A stretch of 64,000 bases of DNA. Origin: Haliea sp964022665 (GTDB taxonomy: Bacteria > Pseudomonadota > Gammaproteobacteria > Pseudomonadales > Halieaceae). The notes under the pieces are model-generated. The model was not told the DNA's origin, made no database searches, and was given only the letters and a program-made list of their open reading frames with translations. Below, one piece after another: positions 37,215 through 46,752 of this stretch; position 1 is the first letter of the stretch, and every line of letters starts with the position of its first letter. The translations under genes were made by a program, and so were the position numbers. Location: positions 1 through 64,000 of the forward strand of contig CAXIDF010000008.1 of the NCBI GenBank assembly GCA_964022665.1. Direction: 5' to 3'.

Positions 37215-38333
37215 TTACAGCACCGCCTGCGGGTAGGAGCCCAGTGGCTTGAGCAGGATGGACTGCTCCTCCAGGTCGGTGACAATGGCGCGAATAGCCT
37301 CGTCCTGCATGTGCCCCTCGAATTCAATGAAGAACACATAGGCCCACTTTTCGGTCCGCGAGGGCCGGGTATCAATGCGGGTGAGGCTCACGCCGGCGCG
37401 GCGAAAGGGGTCCAGCAGGGTAAACAGGGCGCCGGGCTTGTTGCGACTGGAGACGATCAGGGAGGTTTTATCCCGTCCACTGGGCGGCACTTCTTCGCGC
37501 CCCACCACCAGAAAGCGTGTGGTGTTGTCAGGGTAATCTTCGATATGTTCTGCCAGGCGGTCCAGGTGATACAACTCCGCCGCCATGTCGCCCGCCACCG
37601 CCGCCACACCGGGCGTGATCGCCGCCAGCCGGGCCGCCTCGCCATTACTGCTCACCGCCTCGCGCTTGGCGCGTGGCCAGTGTGTGTCCAGCCAGTTGCG
37701 ACACTGGGCCAGCGCCTGCTGATGCGCGCAAATACGCGTCACATCAGCCTCGGCGGTACCCGGCGCGACCAGCAGATGATGCACGATCCGCATCTCGACT
37801 TCGCCGGAAATCTTCAGCGGCGAGTCCATGAAGTTGTCCAGCGTGTGGCTGACCATGCCCTCGGTCGAGTTTTCCACCGGGACCACCCCATAATTGCACT
37901 CACCGGATTCCACCTGTGCGAACACGCCATCAATAGTGTTTTGCGGTACGCAGAGCGCGGCGTGGCCAAAATGCTTGAGTGCGGCGGCCTGGGTGAAGGT
38001 GCCTTCCGGACCGAGGTAAGCGACCTGCAGAGGGCGCTCCAGCGCAAGGCAGGCGGACATGATCTCACGGAAAATGTGCGCAACCGCGACGCCCTCCAGA
38101 GGCCCGCCGTTACGGTCGATAATGCGCTGCAGCACCTGCGCCTCGCGCTCCGGGCGGTAGTACACCACCTCCGGGGCGACTTCGCCCCGCTCGCGCAGCG
38201 CCAGCACTTCCTCCAGCTTGATCTCAGCCACCCGCTGGGCACACTGGGCGCGGCGCTGGATCAAACTCTGGATTTCCCGATCAATGGCGTCAATGTCCGC
38301 CCTGACCTGGTCGAGATCCCTGGTATCTGCCAT
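37215..38333 (-). CDS. pheA: Bifunctional chorismate mutase/prephenate dehydratase
   Basis: A 372-residue P-protein for phenylalanine synthesis. It has an AroQ-type chorismate mutase (about 5-92, DIDAIDREIQSLIQRRAQCA), prephenate dehydratase (about 98-278, YLGPEGTFTQAAALKHFG and the NSTEGMVSHTLD motif) and a C-terminal ACT domain (about 290-368). The phenylalanine-binding motifs are GALFTLL and TRIDTRPSRTEKW, the latter a variant of the common ESRP. It lies between serC and tyrA, as in pseudomonads, although a hisC homologue found there is missing. Confidence 0.97.
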   Translation of the reverse strand: MADTRDLDQVRADIDAIDREIQSLIQRRAQCAQRVAEIKLEEVLALRERGEVAPEVVYYRPEREAQVLQRIIDRNGGPLEGVAVAHIFREIMSACLALERPLQVAYLGPEGTFTQAAALKHFGHAALCVPQNTIDGVFAQVESGECNYGVVPVENSTEGMVSHTLDNFMDSPLKISGEVEMRIVHHLLVAPGTAEADVTRICAHQQALAQCRNWLDTHWPRAKREAVSSNGEAARLAAITPGVAAVAGDMAAELYHLDRLAEHIEDYPDNTTRFLVVGREEVPPSGRDKTSLIVSSRNKPGALFTLLDPFRRAGVSLTRIDTRPSRTEKWAYVFFIEFEGHMQDEAIRAIVTDLEEQSILLKPLGSYPQAVL

Positions 38334-38348
38334 CAGAATGCCGCCGTA

Positions 38349-39428
38349 TCAGCCGTTGCGTTGCGCGAAATCCTGCATGAAAGCGATCAGCGCATCAACT
38401 GCCGCCTCGGGCACCGCATTGTAGATACTGGCGCGCATCCCGCCCACGGAGCGATGTCCGGACAGGTTGAGCAGGCCCGCTTCGAGAGACTGCTGCAGAA
38501 AAAGCGTGTCGAGGCTGGCATCCGCCAGGGTAAAAGGCACGTTCATCTGCGAGCGGCTGGACACTTCAACCGGGTTGGCGTAGAAGTCGCTGCCGTCGAT
38601 CGCAGCGTAGAGCTTCTCGGCCTTGCGGCGGTTGATTTCGGCCATCGCGTCAAGCCCGCCCAAACCCTGCAACCAGTCAAACACCAGGCCCGCCAGGTAG
38701 AGTGCAAATGTCGGCGGTGTGTTGTACATGGAGTCGTTGTCGGCCGCGGTTTTCCAGTCGAGCATGACCGGGCAGGCCTCGCGGGAACGGCCCAACAGGT
38801 CGCGCCGCACGATAACCAGAGTGAGGCCCGCCGGGCCGATATTTTTCTGCGCGCCGGCATAAATGACCCCGAAGCGCGACACATCGATCGGCCGCGAGAG
38901 GATTGTCGATGACATGTCCGCCACCAGCGGAGCCTCCACCTCGGGCACCCAGTGAAACTCCACGCCGCCAATGGTCTCATTGGGCGTGTAGTGAAAATAG
39001 GTGGCGTCCGCCGACAGCTGCCAGCTGTCCCGGGGTGGAATGCTGCTGAAATGAGTGCTTTCTGCGCTGGCCGCCACGTTGACCGTGCCAAAGCGCTTGC
39101 CCTCGGCGATAGCCTTCTTGGACCACTGCCCGGTGTTCAGGTAATCCGCAGCGCCACCCTCCGGCATCAGGTTCAGCGGCACGGCAGAAAACTGCAGGCT
39201 GGCACCGCCCTGGAGGAAGAGCACGGCGTAGTCGTCCGGAATCGACAGCAGGCCCCGCAGAGTGGACTCGGCCCGTTCAGCGATGCCAACAAACTCGCTG
39301 CTGCGATGGCTCATCTCCATCACCGACAGGCCGCGACCGTGCCAGTCCAGCATATCGTTGCGGGCAGTTTCCAGCACCGGCTCCGGCAGCGCCGCCGGGC
39401 CAGCACAAAAATTGTACAAGCGCGTCAT
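38349..39428 (-). CDS. serC: Phosphoserine aminotransferase
   Basis: A PLP enzyme of about 359 residues for serine and pyridoxine synthesis. The Schiff-base lysine lies in VIYAGAQKNIGPAGL. The N-terminus MTRLYNFCAGPAALPEPVL and the end HRSVGGMRASIYNAV are typical. I prefer ATG 39428 because AAGGA is 10 nt upstream; ATG 39437, three codons earlier, abuts the ribosome site. It is followed by pheA (15 bp) and preceded by gyrA (36 bp). The gyrA-serC-pheA order is conserved. Confidence 0.97.
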   Translation of the reverse strand: MTRLYNFCAGPAALPEPVLETARNDMLDWHGRGLSVMEMSHRSSEFVGIAERAESTLRGLLSIPDDYAVLFLQGGASLQFSAVPLNLMPEGGAADYLNTGQWSKKAIAEGKRFGTVNVAASAESTHFSSIPPRDSWQLSADATYFHYTPNETIGGVEFHWVPEVEAPLVADMSSTILSRPIDVSRFGVIYAGAQKNIGPAGLTLVIVRRDLLGRSREACPVMLDWKTAADNDSMYNTPPTFALYLAGLVFDWLQGLGGLDAMAEINRRKAEKLYAAIDGSDFYANPVEVSSRSQMNVPFTLADASLDTLFLQQSLEAGLLNLSGHRSVGGMRASIYNAVPEAAVDALIAFMQDFAQRNG

Positions 39429-39464
39429 TTCAGTCATTTCCTTGAAGTGAGGGGAAGGCGCGGT

Positions 39465-42032
39465 TTACTCGCCGCCTTCCCCGGAATCCTCTGCAGCATC
39501 CAGCTCTGGCTCGGCTACCCGCTCCACGCTGACCAGATGTTCGTCGGCGCGGGTGCGAATCACCCGCACGCCCTGCGTATTGCGTCCCAACAGTGACACT
39601 TCATCGGCGCGTGTGCGCACCAGAGTGCCCTGGTTGGAAATCAACATCAGTTCATCGCCCTCGAACACCTGGGTGGCGCCCACCAGGGCACCGTTGCGCT
39701 CGCTGGTGGACATGGCAATCACGCCCTTGTTGCCGCGGCCCTTGGTGGGGAATTCGCCGGCCTCGGTGCGCTTGCCATAGCCATTTTCGGTCACGGTGAG
39801 GATGCGCCCGTCCGCCTGCGGCACGATCAGCGAAATCAGGCGCTGACCTTCGCCCAGACGAATACCGCGCACACCGCGCGCCGTGCGGCCCATGGCTCGC
39901 ACATCGTCCTCGCGGAAGCGTACGGTCTTGCCGCCGCTGCTGAACAGCATGACATCACAGCTGCCATCGGTCAGCGCGGTGCCCACCAGCACATCACCCT
40001 CATCCAGTGCCAGGGCACGCAAGCCCACGCTGCGCTGGCGCGAGAAATCCGTCAGCGCGGTTTTCTTTACCGTGCCGTTGGCCGTGGCCATGAAGATGAA
40101 CCAGCCTTCGGTATATTCATTCACCTGCAAAATCGAGGTAACACGCTCCCCCGCTTCCAGTGGCAAGAGGTTGACCATCGGGCGGCCGCGGGAGTTACGC
40201 GTGGCCAGCGGAATCTGGTACACCTTGAGCCAGTAGACCTTGCCCAGATCGGTAAAACAGAGAATCGTGGCGTGGGTGCTGGCAATCACCAGGTGTTCAA
40301 CGAAGTCTTCATCCTTCACCGAGGTCGCGGTACGCCCCGTACCACCGCGACGCTGGGCCTGATAATCCGACAGCGGCTGGGTTTTGGCGTATCCCAGGTG
40401 GGAAATCGTCACCACCCGGTCTTCCTCGGTAATGAGGTCTTCAACTGTCAGGTCGTGCTGCGAGGCGCTGATTTCAGTGACCCGCTCATCGCCAAATTCA
40501 GTGACGATTTCTTCCAGTTCTTCGCGAATAACCAGCTTCAGGCGGTCCGGGTCGGCGAGAATGTCCAGGTAGTCGGCGATTTCCCGCAGCTTTTCGTCGT
40601 ATTCGTTGAGCAGTTTTTCATGCTCGAGCCCAGTCAGGCGGTGCAGGCGGAGATCGAGAATGGCCTGGGCCTGTACCGGCGACAGGTGGTACTGGCCGTC
40701 AACCAGGCCGTACTGCGGCTCCAGCTCGTCGGGGCGGCAGGCGTCCTCACCGGCGCGCTCCAGCATCGCCAGCACGTCGCCGGGCGCCCAGGCCTGGGCG
40801 ATCAGTTTCTCGCGCGCCTCGGCGGAGCTCGGCGATGCCTTGATCAACTCGATGACCGCGTCGATGTTGGCCAGCGCCACAGCCAGGCCCTCCAGCGTGT
40901 GACCGCGCTCGCGGGCCTTGCGCAGCAGGTACACGGTGCGCCGGGTAACCACTTCACGCCGGTGGCGAATGAAGGCCTCGATGATCTGTTTCAGGTTCAG
41001 CACCCGTGGCTGGCCATCGACAAGCGCCACCATATTGATGCCAAACACCGATTGCAGCTGGGTCTGCGCGTACAGGTTGTTCAGCACCACATCGCCGATT
41101 TCGCCGCGACGCAGCTCGATAACCACGCGCAGGCCGTCCTTGTCGGACTCGTCGCGCAGCTCGGAAATGCCCTCGATCTTCTTCTCTTTTACCAGCTCCG
41201 CAATGCGCTCGATGAGGCGTGCCTTGTTCAGCTGGTAGGGAATTTCGTGGATGACGATGACATCCCGGCCCTTTTTCTCCTCGTGAATCACCTCCGCTTT
41301 GGCGCGCACGTAAATGCGCCCGCGACCCGTACGGTAGGCCTGAATAATGCCGGCACGGCCATTGATGATGCCGCCGGTGGGGAAATCCGGCCCGGGGATG
41401 AACTCCATCAGTTCATCCACCGTAATATCAGGGTTGGCCATCAGCGCCAGGCAGCCGCCCACCACTTCACGCAGGTTGTGCGGCGGGATATTGGTGGCCA
41501 TACCCACGGCAATACCCGAGGAGCCATTGATGAGCAGCGTGGGGACCTTGGTGGGCAACACAACCGGGATGCGTTCGGTGCCGTCGTAGTTGTCGACGAA
41601 ATCGACGGTTTCCTTGTCCAGATCAGCCAGCATGGCATGGGATATCTTGCGCATGCGGATTTCGGTGTAGCGCATGGCGGCGGCGGAGTCGCCATCCACC
41701 GAACCGAAGTTCCCCTGTCCATCGACCAGCATGTAACGCATGGAAAAGGGCTGCGCCATACGCACAATGGTGTCGTAGACCGCGGAATCACCGTGCGGGT
41801 GGTACTTACCGATCACGTCACCGACCACACGGGCGGACTTCTTGTAGCCCTTGTTCCAGTCGTTGTTGAGCTCGTTCATGGCGAACAGCACCCGCCGGTG
41901 AACCGGTTTCAGGCCATCGCGAACATCGGGCAGGGCCCGCCCGACAATCACGCTCATCGCGTAGTCGAGGTACGACTGCTTGAGCTCGTCCTCGATGTTG
42001 ACGGGAAGAATTTCCTTGGCTAATTCACCCAT
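39465..42032 (-). CDS. gyrA: DNA gyrase subunit A
   Basis: An 855-residue type II topoisomerase subunit. The catalytic Tyr122 lies in AMRYTEIRM. The quinolone-resistance region reads as the sensitive type, with Ser83 and Asp87 by direct count. The C-terminal beta-pinwheel includes the GyrA box QRRGGTGRT and ends in an acidic tail (DAAEDSGEGGE). The start is ATG 42032 (MGELAKEILPVN), 9 nt after AGGAAG; a longer open frame to 42143 has no family similarity. Promoter candidates lie in the 285-bp divergent gap to mtaD. Confidence 0.98.
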   Translation of the reverse strand: MGELAKEILPVNIEDELKQSYLDYAMSVIVGRALPDVRDGLKPVHRRVLFAMNELNNDWNKGYKKSARVVGDVIGKYHPHGDSAVYDTIVRMAQPFSMRYMLVDGQGNFGSVDGDSAAAMRYTEIRMRKISHAMLADLDKETVDFVDNYDGTERIPVVLPTKVPTLLINGSSGIAVGMATNIPPHNLREVVGGCLALMANPDITVDELMEFIPGPDFPTGGIINGRAGIIQAYRTGRGRIYVRAKAEVIHEEKKGRDVIVIHEIPYQLNKARLIERIAELVKEKKIEGISELRDESDKDGLRVVIELRRGEIGDVVLNNLYAQTQLQSVFGINMVALVDGQPRVLNLKQIIEAFIRHRREVVTRRTVYLLRKARERGHTLEGLAVALANIDAVIELIKASPSSAEAREKLIAQAWAPGDVLAMLERAGEDACRPDELEPQYGLVDGQYHLSPVQAQAILDLRLHRLTGLEHEKLLNEYDEKLREIADYLDILADPDRLKLVIREELEEIVTEFGDERVTEISASQHDLTVEDLITEEDRVVTISHLGYAKTQPLSDYQAQRRGGTGRTATSVKDEDFVEHLVIASTHATILCFTDLGKVYWLKVYQIPLATRNSRGRPMVNLLPLEAGERVTSILQVNEYTEGWFIFMATANGTVKKTALTDFSRQRSVGLRALALDEGDVLVGTALTDGSCDVMLFSSGGKTVRFREDDVRAMGRTARGVRGIRLGEGQRLISLIVPQADGRILTVTENGYGKRTEAGEFPTKGRGNKGVIAMSTSERNGALVGATQVFEGDELMLISNQGTLVRTRADEVSLLGRNTQGVRVIRTRADEHLVSVERVAEPELDAAEDSGEGGE

Positions 42033-42150
42033 GTACTGAAGCTTCCTTGTATGACTGCGGGGAGCCGCCACGGCACGGCACCGGGACGAACTCAGGCCGC
42101 GCTGACAGCCCCGGCAAGGGGCTTCGGTAGACGCGCGACACAAACCCCGA

Positions 42151-42196
42151 ATTATACGGGAGAAGCCGGATTGCCGCCATGTTTTTGCGGATTATA
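42151..42196 (-). promoter_or_regulatory. Candidate -10 elements upstream of gyrA
   Basis: Two perfect TATAAT hexamers on the minus strand, at 42156-42151 and 42196-42191, lie 119 and 159 bp before the gyrA start. Neither has a strong -35 element at 16-18 bp, so these are candidates only. The rest of the 42033-42317 gap, which also carries the mtaD upstream region, shows nothing else recognised. Confidence 0.35.
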
Positions 42197-42317
42197 GCGG
42201 CCGTTTGGGCGGCAATTGGCGATTTCCGGTTATACTGACGGATGAATGCAAGCGACGGTGCAACCCCACGGGGTTGGATCCGCCAACCCCGGACCAGAAG
42301 TCCCCGACCGAGGCCTC

Positions 42318-43649
42318 ATGAACACGCCCGCCGAGACAGTCGACACCCTGCTACATCCCGGCTGGATTATCCCCGTGGCACCCGCCGGGCAGATACTCCG
42401 CAACCACAGCCTGGCCATTCGCGGCGAGCAGATCGTCGCTGTGATGCCGCGTGCCGAGAGCGCAAAGCTGCAGGCTGCCGAGGTGTTCGAGCTGCCCGAC
42501 CACGCCCTGCTGCCGGGGCTGATCAACGCGCACGGGCACGCCGCCATGGGCCTGCTGCGCGGCTATGCCGACGACCTGTCACTCATGCCCTGGCTGGAGC
42601 AGCATATCTGGCCCATCGAGGGCCGGCATGTGAGCGATGAGTTTGTCGCCGATGGGGTAGCCCTGGCCATTACCGAGATGCTGCGCGCCGGCACCACCAC
42701 CTTTTCGGACATGTACTTCTACCCGGACGCCTGCGCGCGCGTTGCGCAACGCATGGGCATGCGCTGCCAGATCAGCTTTCCCGTGCTCGACTTCCCCACG
42801 GCCTGGGCGCGCGATGCGGACGACTACATCAGCAAGGGTCTGGCCCTGCGCGATGCGGTCAAACACAGCCGTCTGATCAGTGTGGGGTTTGGACCGCATG
42901 CCCCCTATACCGTAAGTCACCCAAATCTCGCCAAGGTAGCCATGCTGGCAGCGGAGCTGGACGCCAGCATCCAGATCCACCTGCACGAGACACGCGGTGA
43001 AGTATTGCAGGCTGTGGAGGCACACGGCGAACGCCCGCTGGACAGCCTGCACCGGCTGGGACTGCTGGGGCCAAGAACCCAATGTGTACACATGACCGAC
43101 CTCGGAGAGCAGGATATTGCGCTGCTCGCGGAGACCGGCGCACATGTGGTGCACTGCCCGCAATCCAACATGAAGCTGGCCTCCGGCGCCTGCCCGGTCG
43201 CGCGGTTGCTGGCCGCGGGCGTCAACGTGGCGCTGGGCACCGACAGCGCCGCCAGCAACAACGGCCTGAACCTGTTCGGAGAGATGCGCAGCGCCGCCCT
43301 GCTCGCCAAGTTGGCCAGCAACGATGCCAGCGCCCTGTCGGCCACCCAGGCGCTGTATATGGCCACCCTGGGCGGCGCCCGGGCCCTGGGTCTGGATGAA
43401 CAGATCGGCAGCCTGGAGACCGGCAAGCTCGCCGACCTGATCGCCGTGGATTTGAGCGGACCCGAAACCCAGCCAGTCTACAACCCGGTTTCACAACTCG
43501 TTTACGCCTGCAACGGCAGCCAGGTCACGCACAGCTGGATCGGCGGGCAGCTGCGCCTGCGCGAGCGCGAGCTGCAGGGCGTTGACCTGGCCGCCATTAG
43601 AGCGCGTACCGAATACTGGCAACAACGCATCACGGGAACACAGAAATGA
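42318..43649 (+). CDS. mtaD: 5-methylthioadenosine/S-adenosylhomocysteine deaminase
   Basis: A 443-residue amidohydrolase of the TRZ/ATZ type with a metal-dependent TIM barrel. It has NAHGHAAMGLLRGYADDLSL (first His pair), HLHETRGE, and the GTDSAASNNGLNLFGEM segment with the catalytic Asp. In P. aeruginosa the equivalent gene, also next to ubiG, deaminates methylthioadenosine in methionine salvage. The start ATG 42318 follows GAGG; the upstream open codons look non-coding. An mtnA homologue, adjacent in P. aeruginosa, is absent here. The stop overlaps ubiG (ATGA). Confidence 0.88.
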   Translation: MNTPAETVDTLLHPGWIIPVAPAGQILRNHSLAIRGEQIVAVMPRAESAKLQAAEVFELPDHALLPGLINAHGHAAMGLLRGYADDLSLMPWLEQHIWPIEGRHVSDEFVADGVALAITEMLRAGTTTFSDMYFYPDACARVAQRMGMRCQISFPVLDFPTAWARDADDYISKGLALRDAVKHSRLISVGFGPHAPYTVSHPNLAKVAMLAAELDASIQIHLHETRGEVLQAVEAHGERPLDSLHRLGLLGPRTQCVHMTDLGEQDIALLAETGAHVVHCPQSNMKLASGACPVARLLAAGVNVALGTDSAASNNGLNLFGEMRSAALLAKLASNDASALSATQALYMATLGGARALGLDEQIGSLETGKLADLIAVDLSGPETQPVYNPVSQLVYACNGSQVTHSWIGGQLRLRERELQGVDLAAIRARTEYWQQRITGTQK

Positions 43650-44362
43650 CCGCACGTGCCAATGTAGACCCTCAGGAAATCGCCAAATTTGAGGCGCTAG
43701 CCTCGCGCTGGTGGGACCGCAACAGCGAGTTCAAACCCCTGCACGATATCAACCCGCTGCGCGCCAATTATATCGACGAGCATTCGCCGGTTGCCGGGCA
43801 GCGCCTGGTTGATGTCGGCTGCGGAGGCGGCATACTGGCGGAATCCATGGCGCAACGTGGCGCCACCGTCACCGGCATCGATATGGGGGAAGCACCGCTT
43901 GCCGTGGCGCGCATTCACCAGCTTGAGTCCGGGGTTGACGTCGATTACCGCCAGGCGACCGCCGAGGAGCTGGCTGTCGAGCAGCCCGCCCATTACCACG
44001 TGGTTTGCTGCCTGGAGATGCTGGAACACGTGCCCGATCCGGCGGCCGTGGTCGCGGCCTGCGCCGAACTCGCGGCGCCCGGCGGCAGCCTCTATTTTTC
44101 CACCATCAACCGCAACCCGAAGGCATTTGCATTCGCCATTGTCGGCGCGGAATACCTGCTGAAACTGCTGCCGGCGGGCACGCATGAATACAGCAAATTC
44201 ATCAAGCCCTCCGAGCTCGCGGCCTGGGTACGTGCCGCGGGCCTGCGTGTCGAAGGCATGACCGGGCTGCTCTACAATCCACTGAGCCGCCAGTATCGCC
44301 TCCACGAGCGCGATGTCTCGGTCAACTACATGCTGCGGGCCAGCAAACCGGCCACCCTGTGA
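43646..44362 (+). CDS. ubiG: Ubiquinone biosynthesis O-methyltransferase
   Basis: A 238-residue SAM-dependent methyltransferase for both O-methylation steps in ubiquinone synthesis. It has motif I VDVGCGGGILAESMA (about 53-67), CCLEMLEHVPDP, the N-terminal FEALASRWWDRNSEFKPLHDIN and the C-terminal GLLYNPLSRQYRL typical of UbiG. It overlaps mtaD and mupP by 4 bp each in a tight operon. Confidence 0.96.
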   Translation: MTARANVDPQEIAKFEALASRWWDRNSEFKPLHDINPLRANYIDEHSPVAGQRLVDVGCGGGILAESMAQRGATVTGIDMGEAPLAVARIHQLESGVDVDYRQATAEELAVEQPAHYHVVCCLEMLEHVPDPAAVVAACAELAAPGGSLYFSTINRNPKAFAFAIVGAEYLLKLLPAGTHEYSKFIKPSELAAWVRAAGLRVEGMTGLLYNPLSRQYRLHERDVSVNYMLRASKPATL

Positions 44363-45060
44363 GGCCGCCACCACTGGAAGGGCTGCGCGCGGTGCTGTTC
44401 GATCTGGACGGCACCCTGGTCGACACGGCCAGCGAATTCGTGGTGGTGGTGCAGGCGCTGCGCGCTGAATACGGGCTGCCGCCACTGGAAGCCGCGCTCA
44501 TCGCCGCCAGTGTCTCCAGCGGGGCGCGTGCGCTGGTCACCCTCGCCCTGGGCACACAGGAAACGGAGCCACATTTCGAAACCCAGCGACAGCGCCTGCT
44601 GACCCTGTATGGCGAGGTCCTCGGCAGCACAGCCCAGCCCTACCCGGGCATTCCCGCGCTGCTCGCTGCACTGGCGGAGCGAGGCATCGCCTGGGGTGTC
44701 TCCACCAATAAACCGCGCGCCTTCGCCGCACCGCTGATGGAGCGCCTGGCCATCCAGCCGACTATAGGCAGCCTTGTGTGCCCGGATGATGTGCGCGAAC
44801 GCAAGCCTCACCCCGAGGCGCTGCTGCGCAATTGTGCAGAACTCGGCTGCCTGCCCGAGCAGGCCATTTATATTGGCGACCACCAGCGCGACATCGAAGC
44901 GGGCCGGCGCGCCGGCATGTACACCGTGGCGGCACTCTATGGCTATATTGAAGCGGGCGACAACCCCGCCCTGTGGGGGGCCGACGCGAGTGTTCGCCAC
45001 AGCCAGGATCTCGCGCCCCTGCTACTCGGCACCCCCTACCCGCTTGAGGAACGCACATGA
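44359..45060 (+). CDS. mupP: HAD-family phosphatase, MupP-type
   Basis: A 233-residue haloacid-dehalogenase phosphatase with nucleophile motif FDLDGTLVDTA (about 14-24), motif II-like SVSSGAR/VSTNKPR, and motif IV GDHQRDIEAGRRAGM. In Pseudomonas MupP, which lies in the same ubiG-mupP-yciK order, dephosphorylates N-acetylmuramic acid 6-phosphate in peptidoglycan recycling. A general phosphoglycolate phosphatase (gph) role is the alternative. The start is GTG, overlapping the ubiG stop (GTGA). Confidence 0.83.
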   Translation: MRPPPLEGLRAVLFDLDGTLVDTASEFVVVVQALRAEYGLPPLEAALIAASVSSGARALVTLALGTQETEPHFETQRQRLLTLYGEVLGSTAQPYPGIPALLAALAERGIAWGVSTNKPRAFAAPLMERLAIQPTIGSLVCPDDVRERKPHPEALLRNCAELGCLPEQAIYIGDHQRDIEAGRRAGMYTVAALYGYIEAGDNPALWGADASVRHSQDLAPLLLGTPYPLEERT

Positions 45061-45818
45061 CCTGCCCCGGACTACCCGACAACTACACCCCTGCGCCCAA
45101 CCTGCTGGCCGGCAAGACCCTGCTCGTGACCGGTGCCGGTGACGGCATAGGGCGTGCCGCGGCGGAATGCTTTGCCGGCCACGGCGCCACCGTCATTTTG
45201 CTCGGGCGCACACAAGAGAAGCTGGAAGCGGTCTACGACGCCATTGAGCGCGCCGGCGGCCCACAACCGGCGCTGTTCCCGCTGGACCTGTCCACTGCGG
45301 GAGAAGACGACTACGCGGGCCTGGCAAGCGCCATTGAAAGCACCTTCGGCCGCCTTGACGGCCTGCTGCACAACGCCAGCGTACTGGGCGAACGGCGCCC
45401 GGTGGCGAACGCTTCCTGGGCGGCCTGGGCCGAGGTGATGCAGGTGAATGTCAATGCCCAGTTCCTGCTCACCCGGGCGCTGCTACCGCTGCTGGAGCAG
45501 GCACCGCAGGCTTCCATCGTGATGACATCGTCCGGCGTGGGGCGGCGCGGGCGCGCCTACTGGGGCGCCTACGCCGTATCCAAGTTTGCCACGGAAGGTT
45601 TTATGCAAGTGTTGGCGGATGAACTGGAGAACACGTCACGAGTGAGGGTAAACAGCCTGAACCCGGGCGCCACCAATACCGCCATGCGCCGCACGGCCTA
45701 CCCGGCGGAGGCGCCGACCACCAACCCCTCCCCGGAAGCCATCATGCCGTTGTATCTGTACCTGATGAGCGACGACAGTACCGGGAGAACGGGCGAGGCC
45801 TTCAACGCGCAGGCATGA
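45057..45818 (+). CDS. yciK: YciK-type SDR oxidoreductase
   Basis: A 253-residue short-chain dehydrogenase with LVTGAGDGIGRAAAEC (about 24-39), NASVLGERRP, Ser in MTSSGVGRRGRAYWGAY and the catalytic YAVSK. The N-terminal extension LLAGKTLLVTG and ending GRTGEAFNAQA match YciK. The physiological substrate of YciK is not known. It overlaps mupP by 4 bp and closes the mtaD-ubiG-mupP-yciK operon, converging on rluB. Confidence 0.88.
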   Translation: MTCPGLPDNYTPAPNLLAGKTLLVTGAGDGIGRAAAECFAGHGATVILLGRTQEKLEAVYDAIERAGGPQPALFPLDLSTAGEDDYAGLASAIESTFGRLDGLLHNASVLGERRPVANASWAAWAEVMQVNVNAQFLLTRALLPLLEQAPQASIVMTSSGVGRRGRAYWGAYAVSKFATEGFMQVLADELENTSRVRVNSLNPGATNTAMRRTAYPAEAPTTNPSPEAIMPLYLYLMSDDSTGRTGEAFNAQA

Positions 45819-45834
45819 AGGCCGGCTGGAAACG

Positions 45835-46752
45835 CTAGCGCTTCTTGTGCGGCCGCCGGGGCGGTTTGCGGCCGGCCGTTGCAGCGGGCGCCTTGCGTTT
45901 GCCGAACTGCCGCTCCATCACTTCCTTTTCCTTGATGGTGGAGCGCTTCACCTGCTTTACCGGCAAGCGGGCCAGGTCATACAGACCTTTGACTTCCTTG
46001 GTCTCCAACTCGGCCCACTGGCCCTGTTTGACGCGTGACGGAATGAATACGTTGCCGTAGCGCACCCGCTTCAAGCGCGACACAGTCAAGCCCTGGGACT
46101 CCCAAAGGCGCCGCACCTCGCGGTTGCGGCCCTCCATCAACACCACGTAATACCAGTGGTTGATGCCATCGCCGCCGCCATCCTGAATGTCCGTGAAACG
46201 CGCCGCGCCGTCATCGAGCATGACGCCGTCGAGCAGCCGCTGGAGAATCTCCTCGTCCACGGCGCCCATCACGCGCACCATGTACTCCCGTTCAATGTTC
46301 GAGGACGGGTGCATCAACGCATTGGCCAGCTCACCGTCGGTGGTAAAGAGCAACAGGCCAGAGGTGTTGAAATCGAGGCGGCCAATGGAAATCCAGCGCC
46401 CGGATTTCAGCTTCGGCAGCCGCTCGAACACCGTGCGCCGGCCCTGCGGGTCCTTGCGACTGCACACTTCACCGGTGGGCTTGTGGTAGATGATGCAGCG
46501 CGTCTGCTCCGCGGGGGCCGCCTCGAGTGGCTTGCCATCGATACTGATGCGGTCGCGCCCGGACACCCGGTCGCCCAGTGAGGCGCGGCGCCCTTCAACT
46601 TCCACGCGGCCCTCTTCGATCCAGCGCTCCATTTCACGCCGCGAACCGAGGCCGGTGCGAGCCAGGACTTTCTGCAGCTTTTCGCCACTCACGGTTTCTG
46701 CCGCCGCGGGCGCACTTGCGTCATCGGCGGGTGAAAGGCGACGCCGGCTCAT
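45835..46752 (-). CDS. rluB: 23S rRNA pseudouridine(2605) synthase RluB
   Basis: A 305-residue RsuA-type pseudouridine synthase. It has an N-terminal S4 RNA-binding domain (about 24-80, EKLQKVLARTGLGSRREMER), catalytic Asp in GRLDFNTSGLLLFT, and EGRNREVRRLWE. The C-terminal tail is strongly basic (GRKPPRRPHKKR), typical of RluB. It overlaps scpB by 4 bp; the order scpA-scpB-rluB is conserved in gammaproteobacteria. Confidence 0.95.
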   Translation of the reverse strand: MSRRRLSPADDASAPAAAETVSGEKLQKVLARTGLGSRREMERWIEEGRVEVEGRRASLGDRVSGRDRISIDGKPLEAAPAEQTRCIIYHKPTGEVCSRKDPQGRRTVFERLPKLKSGRWISIGRLDFNTSGLLLFTTDGELANALMHPSSNIEREYMVRVMGAVDEEILQRLLDGVMLDDGAARFTDIQDGGGDGINHWYYVVLMEGRNREVRRLWESQGLTVSRLKRVRYGNVFIPSRVKQGQWAELETKEVKGLYDLARLPVKQVKRSTIKEKEVMERQFGKRKAPAATAGRKPPRRPHKKR